A stretch of 64,000 bases of DNA from Alopecurus myosuroides. Taxonomy: Eukaryota; Streptophyta; Magnoliopsida; Poales; Poaceae. A model generated the notes under the pieces. The model was not told where the DNA came from, searched no databases, and saw only the letters and a program-made list of their open reading frames with translations. Each line of letters begins with the position of its first letter. The stretch's first letter is position 1. Below, in pieces: positions 20,612-31,620 of this stretch. The stretch lies in NCBI GenBank assembly GCA_028641055.1, contig CM054063.1, forward strand, positions 174,392,697 to 174,456,696, written 5' to 3'. A program made the translations under genes and the position numbers.

Positions 20612-21685
20612 ACATCCCCAAGCTTAGTTCCTACTTGTCCTCGAGTAGGTAAACGATAAAAACAAATAATTTCTGAGGTGGCATGCTACCAACATAAACT
20701 TTATCATCAAGTAATGTAAATCATGTAAACTAGGATCAAATGAATAAAGGTTGTAGTTTATAGTTGATATCAAATAGAATAATGTATAAACCATTAAGAA
20801 GAACAAAGTAAAACTTTTCAATGAATCAATACTAAAAGACAATCCACTGTGCAAAGTATATTGAAGATGATTTAAGCTTCAAGAACAACAATATAATCAT
20901 ACAAGGCATCAAACTCTCACAACAACTCCTGTTAGGATCAAGTCAAGTGACAACAATATGCACGTAGGAAAATCATTAAAATATTTGTGCACTCAAAAAA
21001 AAGGAAGCGTTCTGTATTGGTCCCTGGCACCAGGATGTTATGGCTAAAATAAAATTATGGGGGGTTGGATGGTAAATTGAAGAAAGTCTCACACAACTAA
21101 AAAGTGATCATTAGACAAGAGGAAGTCTTATAATCGAAGTTATGCAAGGAGTAGTGATTGCCACACAACGGATGCACATAGAGCTATAAGTGTATGAAAG
21201 CTCTCCAATGGAACTAGTGGGGGTGCATCCAACTTGCTTGCTCACGAATACCTAGAGAACTTTTGAGGAGGCTCATCATTGGAATATACAAGCCAAGTTC
21301 TCTAATGTAATTCCCCACATAGTATGGAAGTCATAATATGAAAACTCTCTCCAAACTATAGTAATGATGCTAACCAAGCACAACTGTGGAATAAATGATA
21401 GTAGTGATGCCCCCTCTCTTCTCTTTTGCCCCCTTTTCCTTTTGGGGCATTTTCTCTTTTTTATATATATAACCTCACTGGTAGGGGAAACACTCTATTT
21501 TACAATGAATCATCACACTTTTAGTACTCATAACTCAAACTGAAACATCTCTGATGTAAATAAAACTAAATGCTCCTGCCAGTGTAGCAGTATGAAAAAT
21601 AACAATGAAGCATGACAAGTAACATAATGATGATGGATGTTGTATGGCAATATATCTCGGAATGGCTATGGAAATGCCATGGTAG
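20612..21685 (-). mobile_element. 3' internal region of the Athila-like element, truncated by another insertion
   Basis: Non-coding part next to the polypurine tract. It is continuous in type with 19230-20611 and stops abruptly at the TGTAACATCCC start of the next LTR at 21686, so that LTR was inserted into it. No frame encodes a known retroelement domain here. Confidence 0.6.
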
Positions 21686-24600
21686 TGTAACATCCCTAAT
21701 TTTTGGAAAACTCAAAAATCACAAAAATTTGAAACTTTTGTTTTCATGTCAATTCAAGTCACCAAAAACAAATAAAACTCAAACACAAATGAAATTTTAG
21801 GTCCTATACCAAGTATATTGGATTTGGAAGTCCAGTTAGGCCTTTGTTCCTTAAACCCTAAAACCTTGATCAAAAATAAATTTCTTATTATATAAAGGGA
21901 ATATATTTTTATTAACAAACCTTTACCTAAAATGTTTACAACTCCATTATTACTTTGGAGATATTTTATGGCAACAAAAATCAGAGATCATAACCCTTAA
22001 GCCTAAAAAATATTTGATGAGAATAAAATATTTTAATAATAGTTTTTAGTTGTTATTCCAAGTTTTAAACATAAAGGTGTGAAAATAAAATGCATTGCTT
22101 TGAAAATAACATAAAAGAGGACTTTGAAAACAATATTATGGGTTGTGGAATTTTGCTAAGCCACTTTGATAATTATTGAATTTTCTATCATAAAAATAGC
22201 ATTAAGTTACTATTAGTAAATCCTTCATATCCTAAAATTATAAATGTGAAAATAGTTTAAAAATGACTTCCAAAAATATTATTTTACATGTTTAATGTCT
22301 CTAAAATTTTATTTAATAAAAAGCACCATTTTATTATTTTTCCAATTTTAAATAACATTAAGTACTATTAATGTTTTATTATAATTGCAAACTATAAAAA
22401 TTCAAATGGCATAAAAAGTTTCCAAAAATGTTATAATCTGAAAGGTTTGAATTTTATGAATCAAATGCAATTGGTTTGAGGTTAAATGGATTTACCAATT
22501 AAACGATATTAAAAAACAGAAAAAAATAAGAAAAAAAATGATGACGTCACCTCGTCATCAAGCTCAGACCGTTGTTTTCTACCGTTTCCTCCCGAAATAA
22601 AATCTCTTGATTGCGCGAGAATTAAACCCCGAATCAATTCGTCGTTTTCCTCCTCCTTATAGCCCACTACTGCCTCCCCATTTACCCTCTCATTTTCCTT
22701 CGGATGGTGACCCGAGACATCAGAAATGCCTCGCCGGAGCTCAGCATATTCCGCCGCCATTCATGCCATTTCCGGCGACACTGAAGGTTGCTCTGCCGCC
22801 TTTTTGGTTCCCCGTCCTTTCCCTCGGTCGTGCGCATCTCTTGATGCTTTCAAAATTTTCCCGCGGGGAATCCTCGAGTTCGAGCACACCGGAGGAGCAC
22901 CGGCGCCTGAATCACCTCCGGTCACTCGTTGATGTCGTTATCGGAAGCATAGCACGTCACGAACACGCCATCGTCTCTGTGGTGATGCTCCGCTCCTCTT
23001 CGTCGACTTACCGTGCCCAGGGAGCCACCGGATCTCCGCCGCCGTGAACTCCTGAGCCTCAGCGCCGCCGGCCCTCCATTACCAGTGACCTCCTGTAGGA
23101 TCAAGATCTGATGGCCCCTGTTAGACCACTTAACCGAAATGGTACTAGCCAATAAGGTTTGGGCACATCAGCCGCGCATTATTTGTTTATACGTCGCTCA
23201 GCGCAGCGTGAAACCTACCCAAGCCCAACCATTACATGCCGCCCTGCGCAGCGCTTAGCGGCCCAGCTCTTTTTCTGGATTAATTCCGGAATAATTTTAA
23301 ATGGCATTTTTGCAGTTTAGTCCCTAGAACTTAGAAACATCATATCTTTTTAACCATAAGGCCAAATTTAGCAAACTTGGACTTTTTGAAATCCCCAGAA
23401 TATTTACAATCTTTAACACTGTTAAAATTCATATTTGAAAATTTTAAATTGGTTCAAATTTAAATATGCTTGTTTGATGATTTTTTTTGGTCTAATTCAA
23501 TTTCTACAAATCCAAAAATTGCAAATAAAATATTTTTGGAAACCTTGGCATGGGTACTTTCATACCCTCATTTTTGAACAAATTAAAATTGAATTTATAA
23601 TTAAGTTGTCTATTGGAGTATTTTTGACATAGAATTATTTCTATAAATAATTAGAAATTGTTTTCCTAGGAAAAGTTGATCCTTTTGGTAACCTTGGACC
23701 ATAAAAAACCTCTCTTTCTATCTTTCTTCTCATTTCTTTCTTTTCTATTTGACTTAGTGGTATTTGTGATCAACTCACACCCAAACCAACTAGTGATAAG
23801 CCATGAAGAATCTACCAATACCAAGAGAAGAATCCATCCAAGGAGCCAGTCTACAATAGAAGCATGAAGATGATCTTCAAGAAGATAAGCATATGAAGAC
23901 TTGGATCCATCCCCACAAGTTGAAGAGTAACAAGTTGTTTTTGTCCAACGATTGGCCCAAATGGAAGACCCCAAGACTTTATCTTGTTATCTCCATCATT
24001 ATGAAGTTAGTTGAACCTAGACCCACCTTAACCAAAAATGGAAATACTAAACTAGATCACTCAAATGTCTTGATGAAAATTACTAAGTGTTACACATGGT
24101 TATGTGTTACTTTAGTTGAAATAGTGAGATCACCTTGGTGAACTCTTGGAACTTCTTAGATAAATATGTTTCCAATAAAGTTTGATCACTACAAACTCAA
24201 CCTAGTACATCCCAAGTAAACCCTTGGAATTTACTTAACAAGTATTGAACTCAAACCTTGACCTTGTCCTAGCCAACTTGCTTAAACCCCTTTGGATTTG
24301 TTAGTTGCTCTATATGTTTTCTACAGTTATGTGTTTAATTGCTAGGATGCTTATTTTTTTGTGTTTGTGTTTTCAATGAATAGATTATACGGAGAGCAAC
24401 GATCTTTTGTAAAGAGAGTGTGAATTATTCACCAACTTAAACAAGGCAAGTAACACATCATTCAACTACCCATTATTTTCTATATGCATTAGTTGATTTT
24501 CAGTAGTATGCATGATAGGAAATTTTACTAAGTTATATTATGCTATGCTATATTCTAGTAGTGTGTATCCATCCTTATACCTTGTTATTTTAAAGCCTTG

Positions 24601-25694
24601 GTACTTAGTTGATGCTTAGCCTTGCTAAAAAATTTGTTTTACTGGATGTTGTGGAAAAGTTCTAAGTAACAACTTCAATGAACCACGTGGGTGGATTGGT
24701 AATGCGGGGCTGTTGATAGTTGAGTGTCTCCCCGAGGGGAGTTCACTTGAAGGAATGCCACCCAGGAACAAAGTGATTATGATGTTCCCCAAGTTTAGAT
24801 TGCTTCTAGTGCAACCTTTAGTCATATGGGCTCTGTCTTGATTAATTAAGTTGCGAGGGTTCAGCCTGGGCTTGACAAGAATATGTAGCATAATTATAGG
24901 TGGAACGGGTCTTGCCATTAGGTTGAATTCTTGCTTCTGGAAGATCTCGTCTTAATATTCTCCTTTCCTTAATGCACTCAGAGTGTATAGGATGTTTGGG
25001 CTGATTTGAGTCTGAAGGTGAAAATGCACAAACTCTGCAGAGTCAACAAACTAAGATCTTAGTCGTGTCCCCGGTTATGGATAACTATGAGCAGCTGGAC
25101 AAGGAAGGACGGAAGAATCACAACACCAATTTCAATAAGTAAAAATTTGACCAAGTGAACAGTATTGTGGTGCTTGGGTCTTAATCCAATGTTGCCACCC
25201 TTTGAAAAGAAAAGTTGGTTTTACAAAAGAGATAGGACAAAATTGGCTTTATGCAAACTTAGCCAAAACTCCACTCAGCCAAATAAGCATGTAGTAATAG
25301 TGTTGCCATTTATATCCACCATAGTGTTACTTGCCAATACATCAAATAGTATTGACTCCCTTGTGGCTGCATATTCCATATTACAGATGTTTCTGAAGAC
25401 GAGTGAGGATTTCGTTTAGGATATCGAGACTACGCCAACATGTTTTGCCTGTGGCACATGAAGAAGATGGGCTCAATGTTGTACTATGTTTTCCGTTGTA
25501 TTTCTTTGTTTTCTGCTAGTCTTCTAAGACTATGCAAGGTTTTATACTATTTTGTAAAGACTGGATCATGCGATGTAATACAATTTGATGCATTTGCATG
25601 ATATTTCATCTTGTACTGTGGTGCTAGCAATTGATCCAGGGACTAGCACAATAACACAGATGTTCTTGCATTATTTAAATGTGGGAACGCTACA
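21686..25694 (+). repeat. 4-kb LTR of a Ty3/gypsy element (Tekay-like, plus orientation)
   Basis: Begins TGTAACATCCC and ends AACGCTACA (TG/CA), 4009 bp. Three bases after its end comes a perfect 12-base initiator-Met primer site. Long LTRs with these ends are typical of Tekay/Del chromoviruses in grasses; the lineage is inferred. A GC-rich patch at 22530-23100 holds open frames with no recognisable domain. GGTAG (21681-21685) is the candidate left target duplication. The partner LTR is not seen. Confidence 0.72.
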
Positions 25695-25697
25695 AAA

Positions 25698-25709
25698 TGG
25701 TATCAGAGC
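25698..25709 (+). promoter_or_regulatory. Primer-binding site (initiator-Met tRNA type)
   Basis: TGGTATCAGAGC lies three bases after the LTR end CTACA. This is the classic plant initiator-methionine primer site and fixes the orientation of the 4-kb LTR element as plus. Confidence 0.85.
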
Positions 25710-27025
25710 ATTGTGTTGCCTGTAGGATTCGAGGCCCTAAGTTTGGAGAAGACCCTAGGATTAAATTTACTATGTTCAAACTTTCTAGAAACAAAACAAT
25801 CATCTTAATATTTCTCATATCCTCTCATCTATTATTCACCTTCAAAATTTTCTAGATGGCCTACCTCTTCAATACCATCAAGACAGGAATGTTGATGATC
25901 ATACCAAGAAGTGCAAGAAGTATTTTCACCACATGAAGACCTACACTCAAGAATTATTGAAGAACTTGAAGAAAAACATAGACTTCACAACAATCAAGAA
26001 CACCTGAAGACACGGAGAGAAGAATGTGAAGAAAACTCAAGAAGATATAGATGAGACCACCAATATAGTTACCTTGTTATAACAACGTTAACATATTAGT
26101 GTATTGATCATACATTTGAGTGTGGTATGACAATACTAGATGTTTACCTAAAACTATGTTGTTTGGTGTGATGAATGTGTTGCTATATGTTTGCTATGTT
26201 TTGTTTGTAAGATGAGTTTCCTTGATCTGCTATGTTTGGATAAGAACCTTACTTAGCTATCTTTCTAAATCTCTACTCATCCCTACTAGACCAAACCCAA
26301 CACCATACTCATTCACAAACCATAGTGAGAACCATTGGAATCATACAACCTTTACCCTATTGAGACACAAGCCATCCCATTTGAGGAATGCTAGTATCAA
26401 ATTGCTTTCTTCCGTGTGAAGGAACAATCACATCCATGATCAATGCCAACTACATCCTAAGGAGAAGAACCAATCAACAAGAGAAGATAAACAAGTGGAC
26501 ACAAAATTGCATGAGCTATGAAGACTTTGAAGTTTTCCCCCTTCACCAAGAGAAAAAACAATGAAGAAGGACACACTTATCTAGTTGGTGTTTCAATAGA
26601 GTTTTATGCAACCCACTAGTGGAGAAATGATAGTTAGCTCAAGTTTGTCTTACATATTGGAAACTTTCTGTTAGACAAGTAAGGTGACCTAGTGCTATTA
26701 AACAAGATTCATCAATCCAAGTACAAGGTAATGATTGAGTGCAACATGGATTGGCCCCCATGGTGACTGCTCACATTATTTACTTTTGCTATGAGGAATG
26801 TTAAATCTGAGTGACATACCTATTAGAGAGACGACGATGTTAAACCTAAACCATAGAATGGTAGAGTACAATAACGACCCTATGTTGGTGTTACTGAAAA
26901 CGTACTATTTTCGGTGAGGATCAAGCCAACCTTGGATCTTTACTGATCGGTTCGCTGTACGTGGAAAGGCATTGCAGAGTACCTCATGTCTAACACGAAC
27001 GTGTACGCGTCAAGGATTGGTACAA
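25710..27025 (+). mobile_element. Remnant internal region after the 4-kb LTR
   Basis: Leader-like DNA following the primer site. An ATG at about 25855 opens only a short frame, and no gag, protease or RT motif is visible before the Mutator-like element at about 27026. The element is therefore decayed, non-autonomous or truncated. Confidence 0.5.
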
Positions 27026-27249
27026 TGGCATGGCGGGTAATTTTTCTCAACTTAAGGGGCAATTTCGATGACGGACCGACCGACCAAGTAACCAATCAGG
27101 GAAGGCTTAACGCTTTTATTATTAGGTAAAGATAAAAGATTAAGGTTTCTGCCAAAATTTTCGTCCAACATAAAAAGACAATTTTACCCCTACTTCTCAA
27201 CAAAATTACGGGCTATACCACCGCCAAGTCAACAGAACGGTTTCACGTT

Positions 27250-27780
27250 AGACCTTTCCTCTGTTTTTCGTCGCGTGCATCTGGCCTTGTTCTCGTCGGC
27301 CTTGCGGAGGAAGACGGCATGTCGGTCGATGGACGACAGAGGCGGACGAGTGACGCCATGAAGGAAAGCTATAGGCCGAGCTTGAGGCGGCTCCATGCGC
27401 GGGGGGTTGAGGGCAGGAGGAGACCGCCGTGGAGGTCGCCAGTCGTCCACTCGATCTCTGGCCACGGGAGCCGATCTTGCACCGCCATCGGTCATCTCTT
27501 CTCGGCCGCGACCACTGCGCCGCCCTCGAAATCCGTCGCATCTTCCCTGTACACAGGCGCCTGCCGGACCCCCATAAGGGCCCCTCTACGTCGTCGCCCA
27601 GCAGCCCCCGCGGGTAGCCATTGACCTGCATGCCGGTCGAGATGAGATGAACGCCAGATCTGGCCTGCCGCATGCGTCGTCCTCCCCGTCTTAGGCATTC
27701 GTTCTCCTCCGCCCATTCCTATCCAGCGCCGTGCTCCTCTGTCTCACCTCCAGCACAACTCTGGCTGTCAACTCCTATAT
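27250..27780. other. GC-rich interior of the Mutator-like element, possible captured gene fragment
   Basis: GC-rich DNA inside an AT-rich neighbourhood with overlapping open frames on both strands (for example 27319-27624 on plus and 27248-27673 on minus), none with a domain I recognise. Mutator-like elements often capture host exons, so a captured fragment is possible. Without a parent gene this is only a suggestion. Confidence 0.3.
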
Positions 27781-28119
27781 CCAAGCGCCACCAACGACCT
27801 CCCCTGATGTTCATTTTTTTACCCGGATATTTTGCTTTGTTCTTGTACACCGGCAGTAGAGCACGTTTTGCTCTTTGCCTACTTTGAAGAATCTGATGAT
27901 TAGTTTCCCAAAGGAAACAGTGAAAATTGATATATCGCAATGATCTGATTCTTATATTTTTTTTGATTTGCAAACATGCTTAAGTATAAATTGATGATAG
28001 TGGAAATTTGTTCTAGAGTATACTAACATGTGAGATTTTTGCGTATTACTTGCTCATTTCATTACAAAGTTCGATATATGCTACTTTGGTCCATCACGTG
28101 GTTATCTGTTTGTACATTA

Positions 28120-28324
28120 CTCCACCCGTCCAAAAATATATGATTTCCATTTATTTAAAAATGGATGTATAAAGACACACTAAAACATGTCTATATACAT
28201 CCAAATCTACATAAGCGCCATATGCACCATTTTGATGCAGAGGCCGGGGTTTTAGCCCCCATTTCGAAAAAAAAAAATACATCCAAATCTACATAAATGG
28301 AAGTCATGTATTTTTGAAAGGGAA
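28120..28324. mobile_element. Stowaway-like MITE
   Basis: Flanked by TA (28118-28119 and 28325-28326). Inverted ends: CTCCACCCGTCC-AAAAATATATG on the left, and the reverse complement of the right end reads TTCCCTTTC-AAAAATACATG, followed on both sides by A(T/C)TTCCATTTAT. A 64-bp insertion (28214-28277) splits it. Confidence 0.7.
28214..28277 (+). mobile_element. Retroposed 64-bp fragment with poly(A) tail
   Basis: The fragment includes GATGCAGAGGCCGGGG and ends in a run of 11 A. It is flanked by an exact 18-bp direct repeat (TACATCCAAATCTACATA at 28196-28213 and 28278-28295). Poly(A) and a long duplication show LINE-type target-primed insertion. It is a severely 5'-truncated LINE or the tail of a SINE. 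Confidence 0.75.
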
Positions 28325-28978
28325 TACAATAAGTAAGGCCCGCCGCCCTCCACACATGTGCTTACGATAGTCACCGACATTGAAGAGGAGCATGAAGGGT
28401 TAGATGTAGAACGCTATGTATGATCATGCGGGGCTTCGTCGGCGGTGATAAAAATTGAGGTGTACATTCATAATAGTGCAACACATGGCTATTCAACGTG
28501 GATGCTTTGCTGACCGAATATTATGGAGAAAAATGTAAGAGCCTAACGATGAGAAATTGTATAACTGGGATGTTTTTCACAATATATACTCAGTTTGTAT
28601 TGTTTTGTAATAATAAGAAATCAATAAATACAAAGTATTGGAATTTTTTATAAAAAAACAAATTATTGGAAATTGAAGAATGAGAATTGGAGAGTCCATA
28701 AAAATTTTAGTGCACCATAAGACTTTTAGGAGCTCTCCAAGCCGACCTATGAAGTGTTGCTGGAGTTTCGTTGGTTACAATTATGATATCAGTCCATTCT
28801 ATGGTCATGTTTAGGCTACGCCAATTTCTTATCCAAAAGTGTTCTTCTCCCGTTGCAAGGCACGGGCATAGTTTGCTAGTACCTAATAATAAAGGCGTTA
28901 AGACTTCCCTGATTTAGTTTGGTTTGGTAGGCCATTGAAATTGTCCCTAAAGTTTGACACAAATTACCCCTTATGCCA

Positions 28979-29998
28979 CCGGTAAGTGAAAAAACGTTTA
29001 GTTTCGTTTTGGTTGGTGTCAACATACATGTGCCGACGACTGCTCGATCTATTTCTCGTTTGTATCATAATCTGAGTTGGTAATTGTTCCAATGCTAACA
29101 TATTTTTTGCCCGTCTCTTTGGTTCGTCGTATGTCAGCCTTTGGTTTCCTACGTCGCTTCGTACATCTCCTTTGACCTGCACGCGACGCCAGACAACCAC
29201 ATGCAGATGTGTGTTCGGTTCCGTTTCCTACTCCTCATCTCCTAGAGTCTACAAAAATTTCTCATCTCGCGACTTGGCCCTCCCACAAGTTTCTCTCTTA
29301 AGCACCATGGCTTATGGATCCCCGGATCGAGTCGAAGAAGCCATGGTCGACTAGCTCGAGGGCAGAGCGGCGTCGTACGGGTCGTCGCAGGGAGAACGGC
29401 CGACTCCTGCGGCTTAGGGCATACATCGGCACCATCAGCGGGCGGGTCGCTGTAGCGGCGTTGGGCCGGGTCCGGGCATAAGAGGAGTAGGAGACCACGA
29501 GTTCATACAGAACCACCCGAGTCTCCAATCTATCTCGCCACCGCCACGCAGGAGCGGGCTCACGCCAATGAAACCGCCGCGCGGGAGATGGACCAGGCTC
29601 AAATCGATCAAGGTGCGTCCCCGAGATTACTCCGTGCGTTCCTGCGTTTCTAGGCATTACAAGATATATCGAGGCCGGCTAGGAAGTTTTTTAGGGAGCA
29701 GCCATGAATTGATGCCGCCGTCCAAGCCTCCATAACTGGCAGATGGGAAGGGAGAGCGGAAAGGAGCTCCAGTCTGTTCAGAGGGATGCGAGAGTTTCGG
29801 GACTCCAGGTTATTGGTCTAACGTTTAGTCCGAGACGCCCTTAGGCGTCGTCATGGTAAAGTCTTCGGAGGTGGATGCACTGACCCAGCCTCCTGATGAA
29901 ACAAGCAAGTCAGCCTCTGAGCCGCACCACCGTCCTCCTCCAATCTGGCGCGCCCCCGGCCGTGCCGGCCACACATGGCGACAGAGCCGCACCCGAGT
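28979..29998. other. Unclassified DNA before the outer CACTA
   Basis: No gene supported. 29340-29640 is GC-rich with a 119-codon minus-strand frame (29298-29657) lacking any recognisable domain. AGT at 29996-29998 would be the left 3-bp duplication of the CACTA that starts at 29999. Confidence 0.35.
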
Positions 29999-30034
29999 CA
30001 CTACTGGAAAATTCAACGCCGCCGAGTATCATGT

Positions 30035-30700
30035 TTTTTGCCGAGTGCCCAATCACGGGATACTCGGCGAAACAGTCTCGAAGCCGAGAAGGGAACGAAA
30101 ACACACGGCGTCCCGGCAACACTCGGCATAAACACAGTTCGCCGAGTGTGCCCTGCCATGAACACTCGGCACACAGTGAACACTCAGCAGTAAGTGCCTC
30201 TGCCGAGTGTGCCCTGCGCGCGACACGTGGCAAAAAGTAACCACATCGGCAAAAATCTAACTGACACTCGGCAAAAGCACTCACTCGGAACTTCAGTAGG
30301 CCACGTGGCATTTTCGTACCCGCAGCCACAGTCGCGTATTTTGCTGAGTGTCGCTGTTACGGAGACTCGGCGAAGAACAGTTGTTTTTTTTGTTGAAACT
30401 TTGCCGAGTGCCGCCGTTACGGAGACTCGGCGTATATCTTGCCACCAAAAATTTCGCTTCGCGCCATTTCTTCCCGCCCCCCAGTTTGAAACTTTTCCGA
30501 GTGCCTCTGGAAGGGATACTCGTCATACATATTGGCACAAACATTTCGCTTCGCGCCATTGCTTCCCGCCCCCATTTTGAAACTTTGCCGAGTGCCTGTG
30601 GAAGGGAGACTCGGCATATACACGGCCATTTCTTCGCGCCAACTCTTCCCGCACGGTTGGTCTGTTTGCCGAGTGTCGTGCAGGAACATACTCGGCAAAG
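30035..30700. repeat. Subterminal repeats of the outer CACTA
   Basis: TGCCGAGTG-type motifs occur near 30040, 30130, 30200, 30400, 30500, 30587 and 30668. The inverted ACTCGGC form lies near 30061, 30121, 30166, 30263, 30363, 30424, 30610 and 30690. Between 30400 and 30640 the motifs sit in a roughly 95-bp block repeated about three times, with TTCGCTTCGCGCCATT and TTGAAACTTTGCCGAGTG in each. These are presumably DNA-binding sites of the CACTA TNPA-type protein. Confidence 0.75.
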
Positions 30701-30830
30701 AAGTGAAAGAAGCACACAATCCGTGTGCACACATTGGATCCAACGGCTCACAAGCAGTTGAAAGATCCAACGGCTCGGAAGAGCTCGAAGAAAACACACG
30801 ATCCGTGTGCTTCTTCCCTCCATTTCTCAC

Positions 30831-30838
30831 TATATAAA
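30831..30838 (+). promoter_or_regulatory. TATA box of the 180-codon gene
   Basis: TATATAAA in the context CTCACTATATAAACAC, 52 bp before the ATG at 30890, giving a start near 30862 and a short leader. Just upstream are two copies of GATCCAACGGCTC and two imperfect palindromes CACACRATCCGTGTG (30715 and 30794 areas), possible regulatory sites. Confidence 0.65.
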
Positions 30839-30889
30839 CACACATGCATCTAGCTAAGTTAGCACATATCTACAACCCAGCACTCTTCC

Positions 30890-31432
30890 ATGGCTTCCAC
30901 CGTACCCACTATAACCCACTCGAAGGCGGAGGAGCTGTGCGCCTCGAACTACCCATGCCCTCCCGGGTACGGTGTCCCCGCCGGGTCGATGCTGAGCGCC
31001 GGAGGCGTGCCGGTCCCTCCCGTCCTTCAAGGTGTGGCGCGCCGGGAGGCCATCACGAACCACTACTACTTCGAGCTGACACCGGAGCAGCGGATGAATC
31101 CCCGTTGGGATCCCAACTACCGCCCAAGTTGGGACGCCTTCTTCATCAATCGGCGTGAGAGGGCGCTCGCCAGGTACGAGGAGGACGGACCGCCTCCTTC
31201 GAACTTCAACGAGGCTGGTCGTGGGCTGTGGTGGCGCGGCCGGACTCTCCAGAGCGTCATGAACTACATAAGGGACGGAGATAACCCCCGCCTGTGCTAC
31301 CCGCACTTCCAGTCTAGGCGTGCTCCCCCATCGATATTTCAGCCCCCATCTGACGATAGCGACGACGACGGCGGCGGCGACTTCGACGACTATGAGTACA
31401 TGTATTATACGCCTAGGCAGGAGTATGACTAG
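30890..31432 (+). CDS. Uncharacterised 180-residue acidic-tailed protein in the outer CACTA
   Basis: I do not recognise a named family. The ATG has a good context (CCATGGCT) after a TATA box at 30831. The protein is Pro/Gly-rich at the start (residues 1-50). It has a charged aromatic middle with FELTPEQRMNPRWDPNYRPSW (about 60-81) and RRERALARYEEDGPPP (about 87-102). It ends with a very acidic tail (SDDSDDDGGGDFDDYEY). GC is high at third positions, as in expressed grass genes. No membrane segment or signal peptide. It is the first gene after the subterminal repeats, where CACTA elements place their transposition genes, but no TNPA or TNPD motif is visible. It could be an accessory protein, a remnant, or a captured host gene. 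Confidence 0.65.
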   Translation: MASTVPTITHSKAEELCASNYPCPPGYGVPAGSMLSAGGVPVPPVLQGVARREAITNHYYFELTPEQRMNPRWDPNYRPSWDAFFINRRERALARYEEDGPPPSNFNEAGRGLWWRGRTLQSVMNYIRDGDNPRLCYPHFQSRRAPPSIFQPPSDDSDDDGGGDFDDYEYMYYTPRQEYD

Positions 31433-31620
31433 ACCTGAGCCACAAATTGGCTAGGACAAATGGTTTGTCCATGTATCCTAGAATGTTTAGATCCACTGTC
31501 GTGTATCCCGCCTCCTTGGAATTTCAATCTAGTCGTAAAATTCAAAAATAATCGTAGTGGTGTGTGTTCAAGTGTCATTAGGGTCTTATATGACAAATGT
31601 ACCATCACTCCTTGTGTTGG
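31433..31620 (+). other. 3' flank of the 180-codon gene
   Basis: AT-rich, unrelated to the satellite until about 31600, consistent with a 3' UTR. The first full satellite match starts at about 31621 (GGCAATGGTAGGGCCCACC). Confidence 0.45.

Larger units (their letters stand above)
27026..28978. mobile_element. Mutator-like element (non-autonomous) with about 100-bp terminal inverted repeats
   Basis: Left arm 27026-27128 and right arm 28880-28978 are imperfect inverted repeats. Shared blocks include GGGTAATTT, CAATTTC(G/A)ATG, AATCAGGGAAG(G/T)CTTAACGC and TTTATTATTAGGTA. Arms this long point to a Mutator-like transposon. No matching 9-bp duplication is evident just outside, so exact ends are uncertain. 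No transposase frame is visible. The interior has a GC-rich segment (27250-27780), an AT-rich part and a MITE at 28120-28324. Confidence 0.65.

Noticed and set aside
26222..26419. Short frame after the 4-kb LTR as a gag gene
   Set aside because: 65 codons, no capsid or zinc-knuckle motif, surrounded by stops.
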